Part shown: in pieces, positions 7,560 through 16,500 of the stretch
How positions within the stretch are numbered: position 1 is the stretch's first letter
How the letters are laid out: each line of letters starts with the position of its first letter
Assembly (NCBI RefSeq): GCF_030654605.1
Contig: NZ_JAURXB010000200.1
Location: 1-46,722 of the forward strand
DNA from: Bradyrhizobium sp.
GTDB taxonomy: Bacteria > Pseudomonadota > Alphaproteobacteria > Rhizobiales > Xanthobacteraceae
Direction: 5' to 3'
DNA length: 46,722 bases
Made by a program: the position numbers and the translations under genes
Notes under the pieces: generated by a model
What the model was told of the DNA's origin: nothing
Seen by the model: only the letters and a program-made list of their open reading frames with translations
The model's database searches: none

Positions 7560-8045
7560 CTAATCCGCGATCTGGACCTCGCCCTCGATTTCGACCGGTA
7601 TCCCGAACGGCAACTCGGCCATGCCCACCGCGCTGCGGGCGTGGGCGCCGGCCTCAGGCCCCCACAGTTCGAGAATGAGGTCGGAGAAGCCGTTGATGAC
7701 GGCGGGTTGCTGGACGAAGCCGGGCGCCGAGTTGACCATGCCGAAAATCCGCACCCAGTGCGAAATGCGGTCGAGCTCGCCGAGCGCGCGCTTGAGCGAG
7801 CCCAGCATCGACAGTGCCGTGAGCCTCGCGGCGAGATAGCCCTGCTCGAGGCTCACCTCGGCTCCTACCTTGCCGAGCGGTTTTGCCAGTGTTCCTTCCG
7901 GGCTCTGCGGTCCATGCCCGGCGATCACCGCGCGGTTTCCGATCCTGCGAACATGGACGAAAGGCAGGACCATGCCGGGCGGCGGGCTAAAGGCCGGCGG
8001 CAGGACCAGGCCGAGCGCGGTGAGTCGGGATTCGATATTGGCCAT
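7560..8045 (-). CDS. RidA family protein (YjgF/YER057c/UK114 type)
   Basis: This 161-residue protein shows the chorismate-mutase-like fold of the RidA superfamily: GNRAVIAGHGP, AARLTALSMLGSLKRALGELDRI, and ARSAVGMAELPFGIPVEIEG near the end. Arg137 occupies the position of the arginine that binds the carboxylate of imine or enamine intermediates in true RidA enzymes. It belongs to the longer, less-studied branch often annotated as an endoribonuclease L-PSP-like protein, so deaminase activity is likely but not certain. I used the internal ATG at 8045 because the longer frame to 8375 runs antisense through a secreted-protein gene and has no family similarity. Confidence 0.88.
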   Translation of the reverse strand: MANIESRLTALGLVLPPAFSPPPGMVLPFVHVRRIGNRAVIAGHGPQSPEGTLAKPLGKVGAEVSLEQGYLAARLTALSMLGSLKRALGELDRISHWVRIFGMVNSAPGFVQQPAVINGFSDLILELWGPEAGAHARSAVGMAELPFGIPVEIEGEVQIAD

Positions 8046-8208
8046 GGATGGACTCGTTTTCGTGGAAGAGTGGAAGAACCGGTCCGCCCAAGCGGGCAGT
8101 GCAGAGCCGGGTGTCGCTTGTCTCATCCTAACGCAAAATGCCCTGATGCAGGCGTATCCTGTCTGTGGCAAAATGCCGGCACAGATCCCCTTTGCGAGGG
8201 AGGCGCCG

Positions 8209-8574
8209 ATGTCCGCGCGTTTGTTGATCCTGCTTTCCGCAGTGGGTGTGCTGCTGCAGACCGGCGTCGGCCGCGCTGACGCCATCGACGGCGACTGGTG
8301 CAGCACCGACGGCATGCGGATGTCGATCCACGCCGAGAAGGTCACCACGCCGGGCGGCAGGCAAATCGACGGCAACTACAGCCGCCACGCTTTTGATTAC
8401 GTCGTTCCGGCAGGCGAAAGCGGTTCGGGCGAAGTCGTGAACATCATCTTGCGCAGTGAATATCTCGCGGTATCGCGCCAGGGGTCGGCCGAAGCGCCCT
8501 TGAGGGAATGGCGTCGCTGCAAGGAAACCATCAGCCGGCTGCCTTTCAGCAGGTTCCTGCAAGCGCTGGCTTGA
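8209..8574 (+). CDS. Small secreted hypothetical protein
   Basis: The 121-residue protein starts at ATG 8209 after GAGGGAGG (8196-8203). A signal peptide (MSARLLILLSAVGVLLQTG to about GRADA) is followed by a mature domain of roughly 95 residues beginning IDGDWCSTDGMRM, with a second cysteine near the end (WRRCKETI), so a single disulfide in the periplasm is possible. The IDGDWC start resembles small lipocalin-like or DUF-type secreted proteins of rhizobia, but I do not recognise a defined family. A longer in-frame start at 8173 would bury the signal peptide behind 12 residues and is less likely. Confidence 0.7.
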   Translation: MSARLLILLSAVGVLLQTGVGRADAIDGDWCSTDGMRMSIHAEKVTTPGGRQIDGNYSRHAFDYVVPAGESGSGEVVNIILRSEYLAVSRQGSAEAPLREWRRCKETISRLPFSRFLQALA

Positions 8575-8612
8575 ATAGCTGACGTCCGCCAGTCCCTTCC
8601 AATGAAGGCGCG

Positions 8613-9977
8613 CTAGCCGGCCTGGCCTGTCGAGGCATTCGGCTGGATCGTGGCACGCAGTCCGCCGAGATCCGAGGTATCGAGCCTCAGGGTCCAGCCA
8701 TAGGCCTCGACGACGTCTTGCACGATCGCAAGCCCGAGCCCGGCGCCGCCTCGCTGGTCGAGCCGCCCGCCGCGCGCGAGGACCGTTGGACGGATTGCTT
8801 CGGCAATGCCGCTGCCGTCGTCCTCAACGGCAACGCCAAGGCCGTCAGCCCCGGCCGCGATCCGGACCTGGTTGCGGGCGTGGCGCGTGGCGTTCTCGAG
8901 CAGGTTGCCCAGCGCCTCGGCGAGATCGGAGCGATCGAACGGCACCGTCACTTGTTCCGTCATCGCGATTTCGTAAGCGATCCGGGCACCTTCCGGTGTC
9001 CGCACCAAAGTCGCGATCAGCGAGCGAACCAGCGGCGCAAGTGCTGTCGATGCGCCCGGTTGGGACCGCATGGCGCCCTGCAGCCGGGCCCGCGCGAGCT
9101 CGCGGTCGACATGGCGACGCATGGTCCCGATCACCTCATCAATTCCGTCGGCCACGGCCGATTGCCCCGCCTCGCGCAGGCGGCCGGCATCGGCCGCAAG
9201 CGCGGCCAGCGGCGTCCTGAGGCCATGCGCGAGATCGGCGGCGCGGTGGCGGGAGCGCTCGACTTCCTCGGCGCGGGCCGCCAGCAGCGCATTGACTTCA
9301 TCGACCAGCGGTCGCACTTCGTCGGGCACACCTGCGGCAAGCCGCAGTTCGCGGCCGGCACGAATATCGGCAACGCCGCGCCGCAGCAGGTCGAGTGGCC
9401 GCAGCCCCAGCCCGACCTGCACGGCGGTCGCCGCCGCCAGTGCGATCCCGAGCAGGCCGAGTGCCGTCACGAGGTCGGTCGCGAACGCGGTCGTCGCCGC
9501 CGTTACATGCGCGGCATTGATCGCGACCGCGACCGTGACGGGAGTTTCGCGTCCCTTGATATCGAGCCGGACCCGGCGCTCGGCGATCAGCATCCGCCCG
9601 TTGGCCGGGCCTACCGCTTCGTGGCGATGCACTTCGTCGGCGGCCGGTTCGTCGATCGGCAGCAGCAACGATGAATCCCACAGCGAGCGCGACCGCAGCG
9701 TCTGGCCGCGGTCGTCGGCGACCTGCCAATACAGCCCCGATAGCGGTTCGGAAAATCGGGGATCGGCGGGACCACCGGTGACGACGATGTGCCCGTCGGC
9801 GTCGACTTCGAGGCCGGCCAGCAGTTTCTTCAGATGGACGTCGAGATCCTGGGAAACGGTGCGGCCGACATGGCGTTCGAACAGCAGCGTCAGACCCATT
9901 CCGGCCAGCGCCAGGGCGAGGATGATCGCGGCGATACCGCCGGCGACCAGGCGCAGCCGCAGCGAGTTCCGGTTCAT
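8613..9977 (-). CDS. Sensor histidine kinase of an OmpR-type two-component system
   Basis: The 454-residue kinase has a first membrane helix (about 10-32), a periplasmic loop (about 33-165), a second helix (about 166-190), HAMP (190-243), the phospho-accepting His251 in DLAHGLRTPL, and an ATPase domain with NLLENATRHA (N box), VEDDGSGI (G1) and GGAGLGLAIV (G2). The periplasmic loop holds a cluster of acidic and histidine residues, DEVHRHE around 114-120, that could bind a cation. It overlaps the response regulator gene by four bases (TCAT at 9974-9977), so the pair is translationally coupled. The architecture is like PhoQ/PmrB-class kinases; the signal is unknown. Confidence 0.93.
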   Translation of the reverse strand: MNRNSLRLRLVAGGIAAIILALALAGMGLTLLFERHVGRTVSQDLDVHLKKLLAGLEVDADGHIVVTGGPADPRFSEPLSGLYWQVADDRGQTLRSRSLWDSSLLLPIDEPAADEVHRHEAVGPANGRMLIAERRVRLDIKGRETPVTVAVAINAAHVTAATTAFATDLVTALGLLGIALAAATAVQVGLGLRPLDLLRRGVADIRAGRELRLAAGVPDEVRPLVDEVNALLAARAEEVERSRHRAADLAHGLRTPLAALAADAGRLREAGQSAVADGIDEVIGTMRRHVDRELARARLQGAMRSQPGASTALAPLVRSLIATLVRTPEGARIAYEIAMTEQVTVPFDRSDLAEALGNLLENATRHARNQVRIAAGADGLGVAVEDDGSGIAEAIRPTVLARGGRLDQRGGAGLGLAIVQDVVEAYGWTLRLDTSDLGGLRATIQPNASTGQAG

Positions 9978-10642
9978 CCGACCGACTCTGGTATCAGATA
10001 GCCGAAACCGCGCCGGGTCTCGATCAGATCGACGCCGAGCTTGCGGCGCAGCCGGCCGACCAGAACCTCGATGGCGTTGGAATCATTGGCGTCGTCGGTG
10101 CCATGGATGTTTTCGCTGAGCTCGAGCTGCGACACGACGCGACCGCGTTGATGGATCAAATAGGCGACGACACGATATTCCAGCGCCGACAGGTTGATCG
10201 GGACGCCGCGCACGCTGACTTTCATTTGCCGCTCGTCGATGGCGAGATCGCCGATCGTCACCACCGAGGAAGCGCGGCCGGCCGAGCGGCGCACGACGGA
10301 GCGCAGCCGCGCCAGCAGTTCCTCCATCTGAAACGGCTTCGGCAGATAGTCGTCGGCGCCGGCATCGATGCCGTCGACGCGCTCGCTCCAGCTTCCGCGC
10401 GCCGTCAGGATCAAGACCGGCGTGGTGCGCCCGGCAGCCCGCCAACGCTTGAGAATGGCCAGGCCGTCCATGCCGGGTAATCCCAGGTCCAGAATGATTG
10501 CGGCATAGTCTTCGGTATCGCCGCGGAACCATGCTTCCTCTCCCTGGCTTTCCCGGTCGACCACGTAACCCGCAGCCAGCAGCGCGCGGCCGACATCGGC
10601 GGCAATCTTTCGATCATCTTCGACCAGCAGAACGCGCATCAT
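9974..10642 (-). CDS. OmpR/PhoB-family response regulator
   Basis: The 222-residue regulator has an N-terminal receiver domain with the acidic pocket VEDD and phospho-acceptor Asp52 (LDLGLPGMDG), Lys in LPKPF, and a C-terminal winged helix (about 125-220) with GVPINLSALEYRVVAYLI, GRVVSQLELSENIH, and VLVGRLRRKLGVDLIETRRGFGYLI. It overlaps the upstream PepSY gene by four bases (10639-10642) and the downstream kinase by four bases. Its likely DNA targets are the GCTGACA repeats at 10991-11031, in front of its own operon and the divergent one; this is inferred from position and from the 11-base repeat spacing. Confidence 0.95.
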   Translation of the reverse strand: MMRVLLVEDDRKIAADVGRALLAAGYVVDRESQGEEAWFRGDTEDYAAIILDLGLPGMDGLAILKRWRAAGRTTPVLILTARGSWSERVDGIDAGADDYLPKPFQMEELLARLRSVVRRSAGRASSVVTIGDLAIDERQMKVSVRGVPINLSALEYRVVAYLIHQRGRVVSQLELSENIHGTDDANDSNAIEVLVGRLRRKLGVDLIETRRGFGYLIPESVG

Positions 10643-10950
10643 TTCTCCCGGGTGCGGCCGATCTCGCCTGAAGCCGCATCGACATAAACTTCGAGAAGGC
10701 GTCCTCGGGCGCCGACGACCCGGAATTCGTAGACCAGCCGTCCGCGCTCGCGTTCGAGCTTCACGCTTGTGACCTCGCCGGGCAGCTTGTCGCGTACCGC
10801 CTGCAATATCTCGGCGAGCGACTTGATCTCCCCGCGCTCGACGGCGCGCCGCGCCACGTCATGGTCGCGATCGTCGTCGGCCCGCGCCGCTGCGAACACC
10901 ATCAGCGCCGACAGCAGCGCAATTGCCATTGCTTTCGCATTCAACCGCAT
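10639..10950 (-). CDS. Secreted PepSY-domain protein, first gene of the two-component operon
   Basis: This 103-residue protein has a signal peptide (MRLNAKAMAIALLSALMVFAAARA) followed by a PepSY domain: SLAEILQAVRDKLPGEVTSVKLERERGRLVYEFRVV and a terminal LLEVYVDAASGEIGRTREK strand pair. PepSY modules are small extracytoplasmic domains thought to bind or inhibit partner proteins. The ATG at 10950 follows AAGGAAA. Reading further upstream would cross the regulatory repeats and the divergent gene. Encoding a PepSY protein in the same overlapped operon as a two-component pair suggests it modulates the kinase's periplasmic sensor. Confidence 0.88.
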   Translation of the reverse strand: MRLNAKAMAIALLSALMVFAAARADDDRDHDVARRAVERGEIKSLAEILQAVRDKLPGEVTSVKLERERGRLVYEFRVVGARGRLLEVYVDAASGEIGRTREK

Positions 10951-10990
10951 GACCGACCCGTTTCCTTTCGGCCTCAATGAGCACGAACCG

Positions 10991-11031
10991 GCTGACAATT
11001 CGCTGACATCGGTCAACAGCCGGCTGTCAGC
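10991..11031. promoter_or_regulatory. GCTGACA repeat cluster, probable response-regulator box
   Basis: GCTGACA occurs at 10991-10997 and again at 11002-11008, exactly 11 bases apart, and a third copy in reverse orientation (TGTCAGC) lies at 11025-11031. Direct repeats one helical turn apart are the usual binding pattern of OmpR/PhoB-type regulators. The cluster lies between the divergent genes starting at 10950 (minus) and 11101 (plus). Binding by the regulator at 9974-10642 is inferred. Confidence 0.65.
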
Positions 11032-11100
11032 GGTGCCGGCCGATAGTGCGTCCCGTCGCTGGCCGGATAGGCGGCCGGGACGCAAGCCAGGAGATACCCC

Positions 11101-11373
11101 ATGCGCAAGACCATCATGTTCGGCACCCTTATCGCCCTGTTCGGGACCGGCGCGTTGGCGCAGGCCAGTGATGACACCGCGACGGAGCAGAAGAACTCCA
11201 TCGAGGTGAGCCAGCCAGCGGCACCCGCTATGCGTGGCGAAGAATACTCGCATGAGCGCCGCTTCGAATCCCGCAGGGAACACCGCGAGGCCCGTCGCGG
11301 CCAGCGCGAACGTCACGACGAAGCTCACGAGCGCCACGATGAGCGGTGGGAACACGGCCGTCGCCACAACTGA
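11101..11373 (+). CDS. Small exported, highly charged His/Arg/Glu-rich protein
   Basis: This 90-residue protein has a signal peptide (MRKTIMFGTLIALFGTGALAQA) and a mature part of about 68 residues with low complexity. Its second half alternates Arg, His and Glu (for example EHREARRGQRERHDEAHERH), with no cysteine. The ATG is at 11101, 70 bases after the third regulatory heptamer. No family is recognised. The composition would suit metal-ion or polyanion binding in the periplasm, as in other small His-rich proteins placed next to metal-responsive two-component systems, but this is inference. It heads a plus-strand set with the second PepSY gene and the cytochrome. Confidence 0.68.
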   Translation: MRKTIMFGTLIALFGTGALAQASDDTATEQKNSIEVSQPAAPAMRGEEYSHERRFESRREHREARRGQRERHDEAHERHDERWEHGRRHN

Positions 11374-11513
11374 CCATCATCAAGCCACCATTACCGATGG
11401 GACGCCGGCCGGTCGATGACATGGATCAAAAGGCGTCCCAGCGGGATCGATCCCCTGAATTTCACAGCAGCGCCATGCTCCGCGAGGGCAGGCGGCTATT
11501 ACGGAGACTTCCC

Positions 11514-11786
11514 ATGATCAAGACTGCAATGTTCACCACCGCCATCCTGCTCGCCACGGCAACCTTCGCCAGCGCCGGCAGCCTCGGGCGCCCCTGTACC
11601 TCCGCGCCGCAAAGCCAGTGGCTCTCCCTCGATGCCATCCAGGCCAAGGTCGAGTCGCTAGGCTACAGGGTTCAGAAAGCGAAGTTGAAGGCCGCTTGCG
11701 GTGAGCTCTATACCATCGACAAGAACGGCAGCCGCGTTGAACTGTTCGTCGATCCGACCACCGCCGCCATCGTCGGCCAGCTGTAA
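11514..11786 (+). CDS. Second secreted PepSY-domain protein
   Basis: The 90-residue protein starts at ATG 11514 behind ACGGAGAC. A signal peptide (MIKTAMFTTAILLATATFASA) precedes a short PepSY-type domain: QWLSLDAIQAKVESLGYRVQKAKLKAACGELYTIDKNGSRVELFVDPTTAAIVGQL in outline, with a helix then three strands. Two cysteines (in GRPCTS and KAACGEL) could pair. The form, a single PepSY_2-like domain with YRV, G-x-x-Y and VDP elements, is like proteins encoded next to cytochrome b genes in many Proteobacteria. The cytochrome gene follows after 10 bases, so they are very probably co-transcribed. Confidence 0.87.
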   Translation: MIKTAMFTTAILLATATFASAGSLGRPCTSAPQSQWLSLDAIQAKVESLGYRVQKAKLKAACGELYTIDKNGSRVELFVDPTTAAIVGQL

Positions 11787-11796
11787 CGGTCCGACC

Positions 11797-12360
11797 ATGG
11801 CATTCACGGATCAGGCGATCGAAGCCGGCGGCGCCACGCCACCGGCAACGGTCAAGGTGTGGGACCCGTTCGTGCGGGTCTTCCACTGGACGCTGTTGGC
11901 GCTGTTCGTCACCGCCTTCGTCAGCGGCGACGAGAATGAAGGCGTGCATATCGCGGCCGGCTACGGTATCGCGATTCTGCTGGCGCTTCGTCTCGTCTGG
12001 GGCGCGATCGGCCCTCGCCACGCGAGGTTTTCCAGTTTTGTGCGGCGACCGCGGCAGGTGCTGACCTATCTGCGGGACGTCGCGAGCTTCAAGGCGCCAC
12101 GCTATCTCGGCCACAATCCCGCCGGTGGCGTGATGATCGTCGCTTTGATGGCCGCGCTGATCGGCACGGCCGTCACCGGCTACATGATGACGACGGATGC
12201 GTATTGGGGTGCCAAATGGGTTGAGAAACTGCACGAGGCGCTCGCCCACGGCACGCTGGTCCTTGCCGGGCTGCATGTGCTGGGCGTCGTGGCCTCGAGC
12301 CTGCTGCACGAGGAGAATCTGGTGAAGGCGATGTGGACCGGGCGCAAGCGGTCATTGTGA
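11797..12360 (+). CDS. Cytochrome b/b6-type (cytochrome b561 family) membrane protein
   Basis: This 187-residue, four-helix membrane protein carries the histidines expected for two b hemes: His30 (VRVFHW), His51 (GVHIAAGYG), His146 and His160 (KLHEALAHGTLVLAGLHVLG), plus His171. The motif WDPFVRVFHW is the signature of Ni/Fe-hydrogenase-type and b561-type cytochrome b subunits. I chose ATG 11797, 10 bases after the PepSY stop; an upstream extension reads out of frame through that gene. It would move electrons across or within the inner membrane, with the quinol pool as the usual partner. Together with PepSY proteins and a two-component pair it suggests a redox or metal-related membrane function. 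Confidence 0.9.
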   Translation: MAFTDQAIEAGGATPPATVKVWDPFVRVFHWTLLALFVTAFVSGDENEGVHIAAGYGIAILLALRLVWGAIGPRHARFSSFVRRPRQVLTYLRDVASFKAPRYLGHNPAGGVMIVALMAALIGTAVTGYMMTTDAYWGAKWVEKLHEALAHGTLVLAGLHVLGVVASSLLHEENLVKAMWTGRKRSL

Positions 12361-12415
12361 GCGAAGAGGCGAGGTGGCGCCGCGACAGCGCCCGCCCCTC
12401 GTCTCCGCGCCGGCG

Positions 12416-13453
12416 CTACCGCTTGACGACGCGAACCGGTTTTGGCGGGCCGTCCTTCCCGCGGCTCAGCCTGGCGAAATCGGCCAGCATGGTGTCGGCG
12501 GAGATCACGCGGTTTCGGCCCAGGTGCTTGGCGGCATAAAGGGCCTGATCGGCCTGCCCGAGAAACCCGTCGGGCCCAACATCGCTGCCGGCGACCAGCG
12601 TCGCCACGCCGACGCTGAGCGTGACCCACGGACCGGCGCCGTCGGCGCCATGCTTGATTCGCAGATCGATGACGGCCGAGCGGAGCCGCTCGGCAACCCT
12701 GCAGGCACCCTCCAGTCCGGTCCCGGGCATGATGATGGCAAACTCTTCGCCGCCATAGCGCGCGGCCAGATCGAGTGGCCGAAGGGCGTTCTCCCGTATG
12801 ACGCCTGCCACCGCACGCAGGCACTCATCGCCGCTCTGATGGCCATGCTGATCATTGAACAGCTTGAAGTGGTCCACATCGACAAACAGCAGGGCCAGCG
12901 GCTTCCCGCTGCCCCGGGCGCGCGACCATTCCATCTGCAGTGCTTCATCGAAGGCGCGCCGATTGGCGAGGCCGGTCAGTCCGTCCCTGGCCGCCAGCGT
13001 CTTCAGGGCCATTTCCGCCCGCTTCTGGTCGGTCATGTCGCGCAAGGTTTCGACCACCGCGATCAGATTGCCGGCCTCGTCATGGATCGGGCCGGCGTCG
13101 ATCGCCAGATATAAATGGTTGCCCAGCCTCGGCATCACGCACCAGTTCTCGGCGCTGGAGCCGAGGCGGTTGTCTTCCGGCGCGGTATGTTCGGGGTAGA
13201 GGTCGCCCACCTTGTCCTGCCGCCCGAGTGCCACCAGATCGGCCAGGCAATAGCGGCGCTTCTCATAAAAGGCACGCCAGTGCAGCGACGTCCCCAGGAC
13301 TTCGGAGGCGGCGACGCCGGTGAGCCGCTCGCAGGCCCGGTTCCAGATCACGACCCGCCGCTGCGGATCGATGACGAAGGTCGGGACGACCAGATGCTGC
13401 ATCAGTTGCACAGCATAGGCATGTGCGACCTCCACGCCTCTTGCGGGAGCCAT
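12416..13453 (-). CDS. Diguanylate cyclase with PAS domain
   Basis: The 345-residue protein has a PAS domain (about 18-140, [24 protein letters not shown]) and a GGDEF domain (about 150-320). The active-site motif is GGEEF at 234-238, a catalytically competent variant, and the inhibitory site RxxD is present as RPLD (225-228), so product inhibition by c-di-GMP is expected. No transmembrane segment is evident. I start at the ATG at 13453, because the in-frame ATG at 13471 is followed by codons that are themselves a Shine-Dalgarno sequence for the downstream ATG. It makes c-di-GMP in response to a signal bound by the PAS domain. Confidence 0.93.
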   Translation of the reverse strand: MAPARGVEVAHAYAVQLMQHLVVPTFVIDPQRRVVIWNRACERLTGVAASEVLGTSLHWRAFYEKRRYCLADLVALGRQDKVGDLYPEHTAPEDNRLGSSAENWCVMPRLGNHLYLAIDAGPIHDEAGNLIAVVETLRDMTDQKRAEMALKTLAARDGLTGLANRRAFDEALQMEWSRARGSGKPLALLFVDVDHFKLFNDQHGHQSGDECLRAVAGVIRENALRPLDLAARYGGEEFAIIMPGTGLEGACRVAERLRSAVIDLRIKHGADGAGPWVTLSVGVATLVAGSDVGPDGFLGQADQALYAAKHLGRNRVISADTMLADFARLSRGKDGPPKPVRVVKR

Positions 13454-13459
13454 CTCGTA

Positions 13460-13468
13460 TCCTTCCCT
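13460..13468 (-). promoter_or_regulatory. Ribosome binding site that decides the start of the diguanylate cyclase
   Basis: AGGGAAGGA on the minus strand ends seven bases before the ATG at 13451-13453. It lies inside what would be codons 2-4 if translation began at the upstream ATG (13469-13471), which favours the downstream start. Confidence 0.6.
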
Positions 13469-13548
13469 CATGCCGCATTGTTGAATCGATTGCGGCGGCT
13501 CTTATGCAGCGGCCCGAACCATCCCCGGGCAACCGATCAATAATCTGG

Positions 13549-16500
13549 TCATCGCGCCACGGCGGTCACCGTCACCGGGCGCGGGCCGAACAACGGCCTC
13601 ACTTCCGGGCCGGGCTTCGCGGCGCTGAATAAATAGCCTTGCATTTCGGTGCAGCCGAGCGCGCGGAGCCGTTGCTTCTGTTCCAGCGTCTCGACGCCCT
13701 CGGCTGTCGTCGTCATGTTGCGGGAGGCTGCGATGTTCACCACCGCCTGCACGATCGCCGACGAGCCGTCGATTTCCGTGATGTCGCTGATGAAGCAGCG
13801 GTCGATCTTGATCTTGTCGAACGGGAAGCGCTTCAGATAGCTCAGCGAGGAATAGCCGGTGCCGAAATCGTCCAGCGCGATGCGCACGCCGATGTCGCGC
13901 AGCTGATGCAGGATGGTGAGCGCGGTCTCGTCGTCGCGGATCAGCACCGCCTCGGTGATTTCGATTTCCAGCCGGCTCGCCCGCAGGCCGGACGTGGCCA
14001 GCGCGCTCGCGATCTTCAGCGCCAGCGTCGGGCACTTCAGTTGAACGGGCGAGACGTTGACCGCGACACGGATATGATCCGGCCAGGTAGCCGCCTCGGC
14101 GCAGGCGGTTTTCAACACCCATTCGCCGAGTTCGATGATCAGGCCGGTATCCTCCGCCACGGGGACGAATTCGGCGGGCGAGATCATACCGCGTTCGGGA
14201 TGGCGCCAGCGCAGCAGGGCCTCGCAACCGGTCACCTCGTCGCGGCGCAGGTCGACCAGCGGCTGGTAGTGGATTTCGAAGCCGCCATCGACCAGTGCCT
14301 GGCGCAGGTCCTGCTCCATGGCGAGCCGTGCCTTGGCGCAGGCATCCATGGCGGGTTCAAAGAAGCGATGGGTTCGGCGTCCCCCGGCCTTGGCGCCATA
14401 CATTGCGAGGTCGGCGTTCTTGATCAGTTGATCCAGATCGGTGCCGTCCTGTGGCGCCAATGCGATGCCGATGCTGGCGTCGGTCGAGAGCTGGTGACCA
14501 AGGCATTGATAGGGCTGCCGGATCAACTCGTGAATCCGGGTGACGAATTCCACGACATCGCCGACGTTCCTGACGCCGGTCTGGATCACCGCAAATTCGT
14601 CGCCGCCGAGCCGCGCGATCAGGTCGGCCTCGCGGAGGCAGCCCCGGATGCGGTCAGCCACCGCCTTCAGCAGTTCATCGCCGACATGGTGTCCAAGCGA
14701 GTCGTTGATGCCCTTGAACTCGTCGATATCGATATAGAGCAGGGCGAACTGCTCGCCCGAGCGGGTTCGCTGCAATTCGCGTTCGATCTGCTCGCGGAAC
14801 AGCACCCGGTTCGGCAGGTCGGTCAGCGCGTCGTAATGCGCGAGGTGCGCGATCTTCTCGTCGGCGCGCCGGCGATCGGTGACATCGTCAACGATGTTGA
14901 TGATATACCGGATTTCGCCGGCCTGATCCGAAATGCCGATGCGCCTTGAAGTGATGAAGCGCTTGCTCGACGCCTGGATTTGCCACGGGTCCGCATGCTC
15001 GTCTCGAAACAGGCCATCGGCGGATTGCAGCATCCTGTCATCGTCTGCCGACAGGACATCGGCGGCCGCCTTCGGGAATAGATCGAACGCCGTCTTGCCG
15101 ACGATGGCATCGCGCGACCGGCCGAATTGCGCTTCGGCCACGCGATTGGCCAGAACGTAACGGCGATCGCGCGCATCCTTCACGGTGATCTGCGATGGTA
15201 TGTGATCGATGATCTGGCGCAGGAACGCATAATTGCGGTCGCGCTCCTGCTGCAGGTTCTGGCGCTCGGTGGTGTCTTCGATCGTGGCGACCCATCCGCC
15301 CTGCGCCAGCGGCTTGTTGACGATCAGATACGACCGCCCCGCGCTTTCCATGTTCATGTGGGTGAGCTTGCCCTGCGCCACGTTGCGCATGATGGCTGAA
15401 CAGAACTCGTCGACGTCGCCGTCATAGGATCCGGTGTTCTGACGATGCTGGATCAGGTCGCGAAAGTGGCAACCCGGTTTGACGATGTCGGTCGACAGTC
15501 CGTACATGTCGATGTAGCGCTGGTTGCAGAGGATGATGCGCGCCGATGCGTCATACAGCACGAGGCCCTGCGTCATATTGTTCAGGGCGGTGTCGAGCTG
15601 CTGTTTTTGCAGGCTCAACCGCTGCCGCGATTCCTGGTTCTGGCGGGTCACCTGCCGGATGATAAGGAACAGCACGAAAGCGATCACCAGCGCGGACAGC
15701 ACGGCGGCGGCAACCATGAACCTGGTTTGCGCCTGCCAGTCGGCCAGCGCGGCCTCGACGGTGGTGGTTGCGACTACGATGATCGGGAAACGATCCAGGC
15801 CAGCCGCCGAGCCTAGCCGGTGCATATTATCGACCGTACTTTGCACCCGCAGCGTCTGGCGGCCGCCCGCGGTCAGGACCTTGTCCAGCAGCGGCGCATT
15901 CGTGAATTTCTGCCCGACCATCGAGTCAATATGAGGGTAGCGGGCCAGCATCGTTCCATCGCGATGAAACATGGAAATGGCGGAGCCGCGTCCGAGCGCG
16001 ACGGACGCAAAGTATTTCTCGAAATGGACCGGTTCGATTCGTCGCGCCATCACGCCAAGAAAGACCCCGTTCGCGCCGTTCACCCGATGGGCGATGACGG
16101 TGGTGGAGTTGCCGGTTATCAGGTTGCGGGAAGCCTCGACGACCGCTGTTTTCAGATTTGCATCCGACTTGAAATTCCTGAAGAAGGCCCGCCCCGCGAT
16201 GCTGATGGACGGCAGCGGCCAGGTTCCGGACGAGTTGATCAGCTTGCCATCTGCATCGAAGATGCCGACATCGCCGATGTAGGACAGGACGCTGACCTTG
16301 GATTTCAGCACCAGGTGGGAGTCGTGGCTCGACATCCAGATCCGGAACGTCTCCGGCGAGTCGATGTCCGAAAACTGCATCCTGGCGATCACGTCGTTGG
16401 CAATGATCTCGGTGTCTTCGAACTGCTGGTCGAAGTGACGGGTGAGCAACAGCACGGTGTTTTCGAGTTCACGCTCGTGGTTGCTCAGAGCCCGCTCGCG

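Noticed and set aside
13639..14949. Plus-strand frame of 436 codons opposite the GGDEF-EAL gene
   Set aside because: It is the antisense of a well-conserved coding region and has no recognisable domain or ribosome site.
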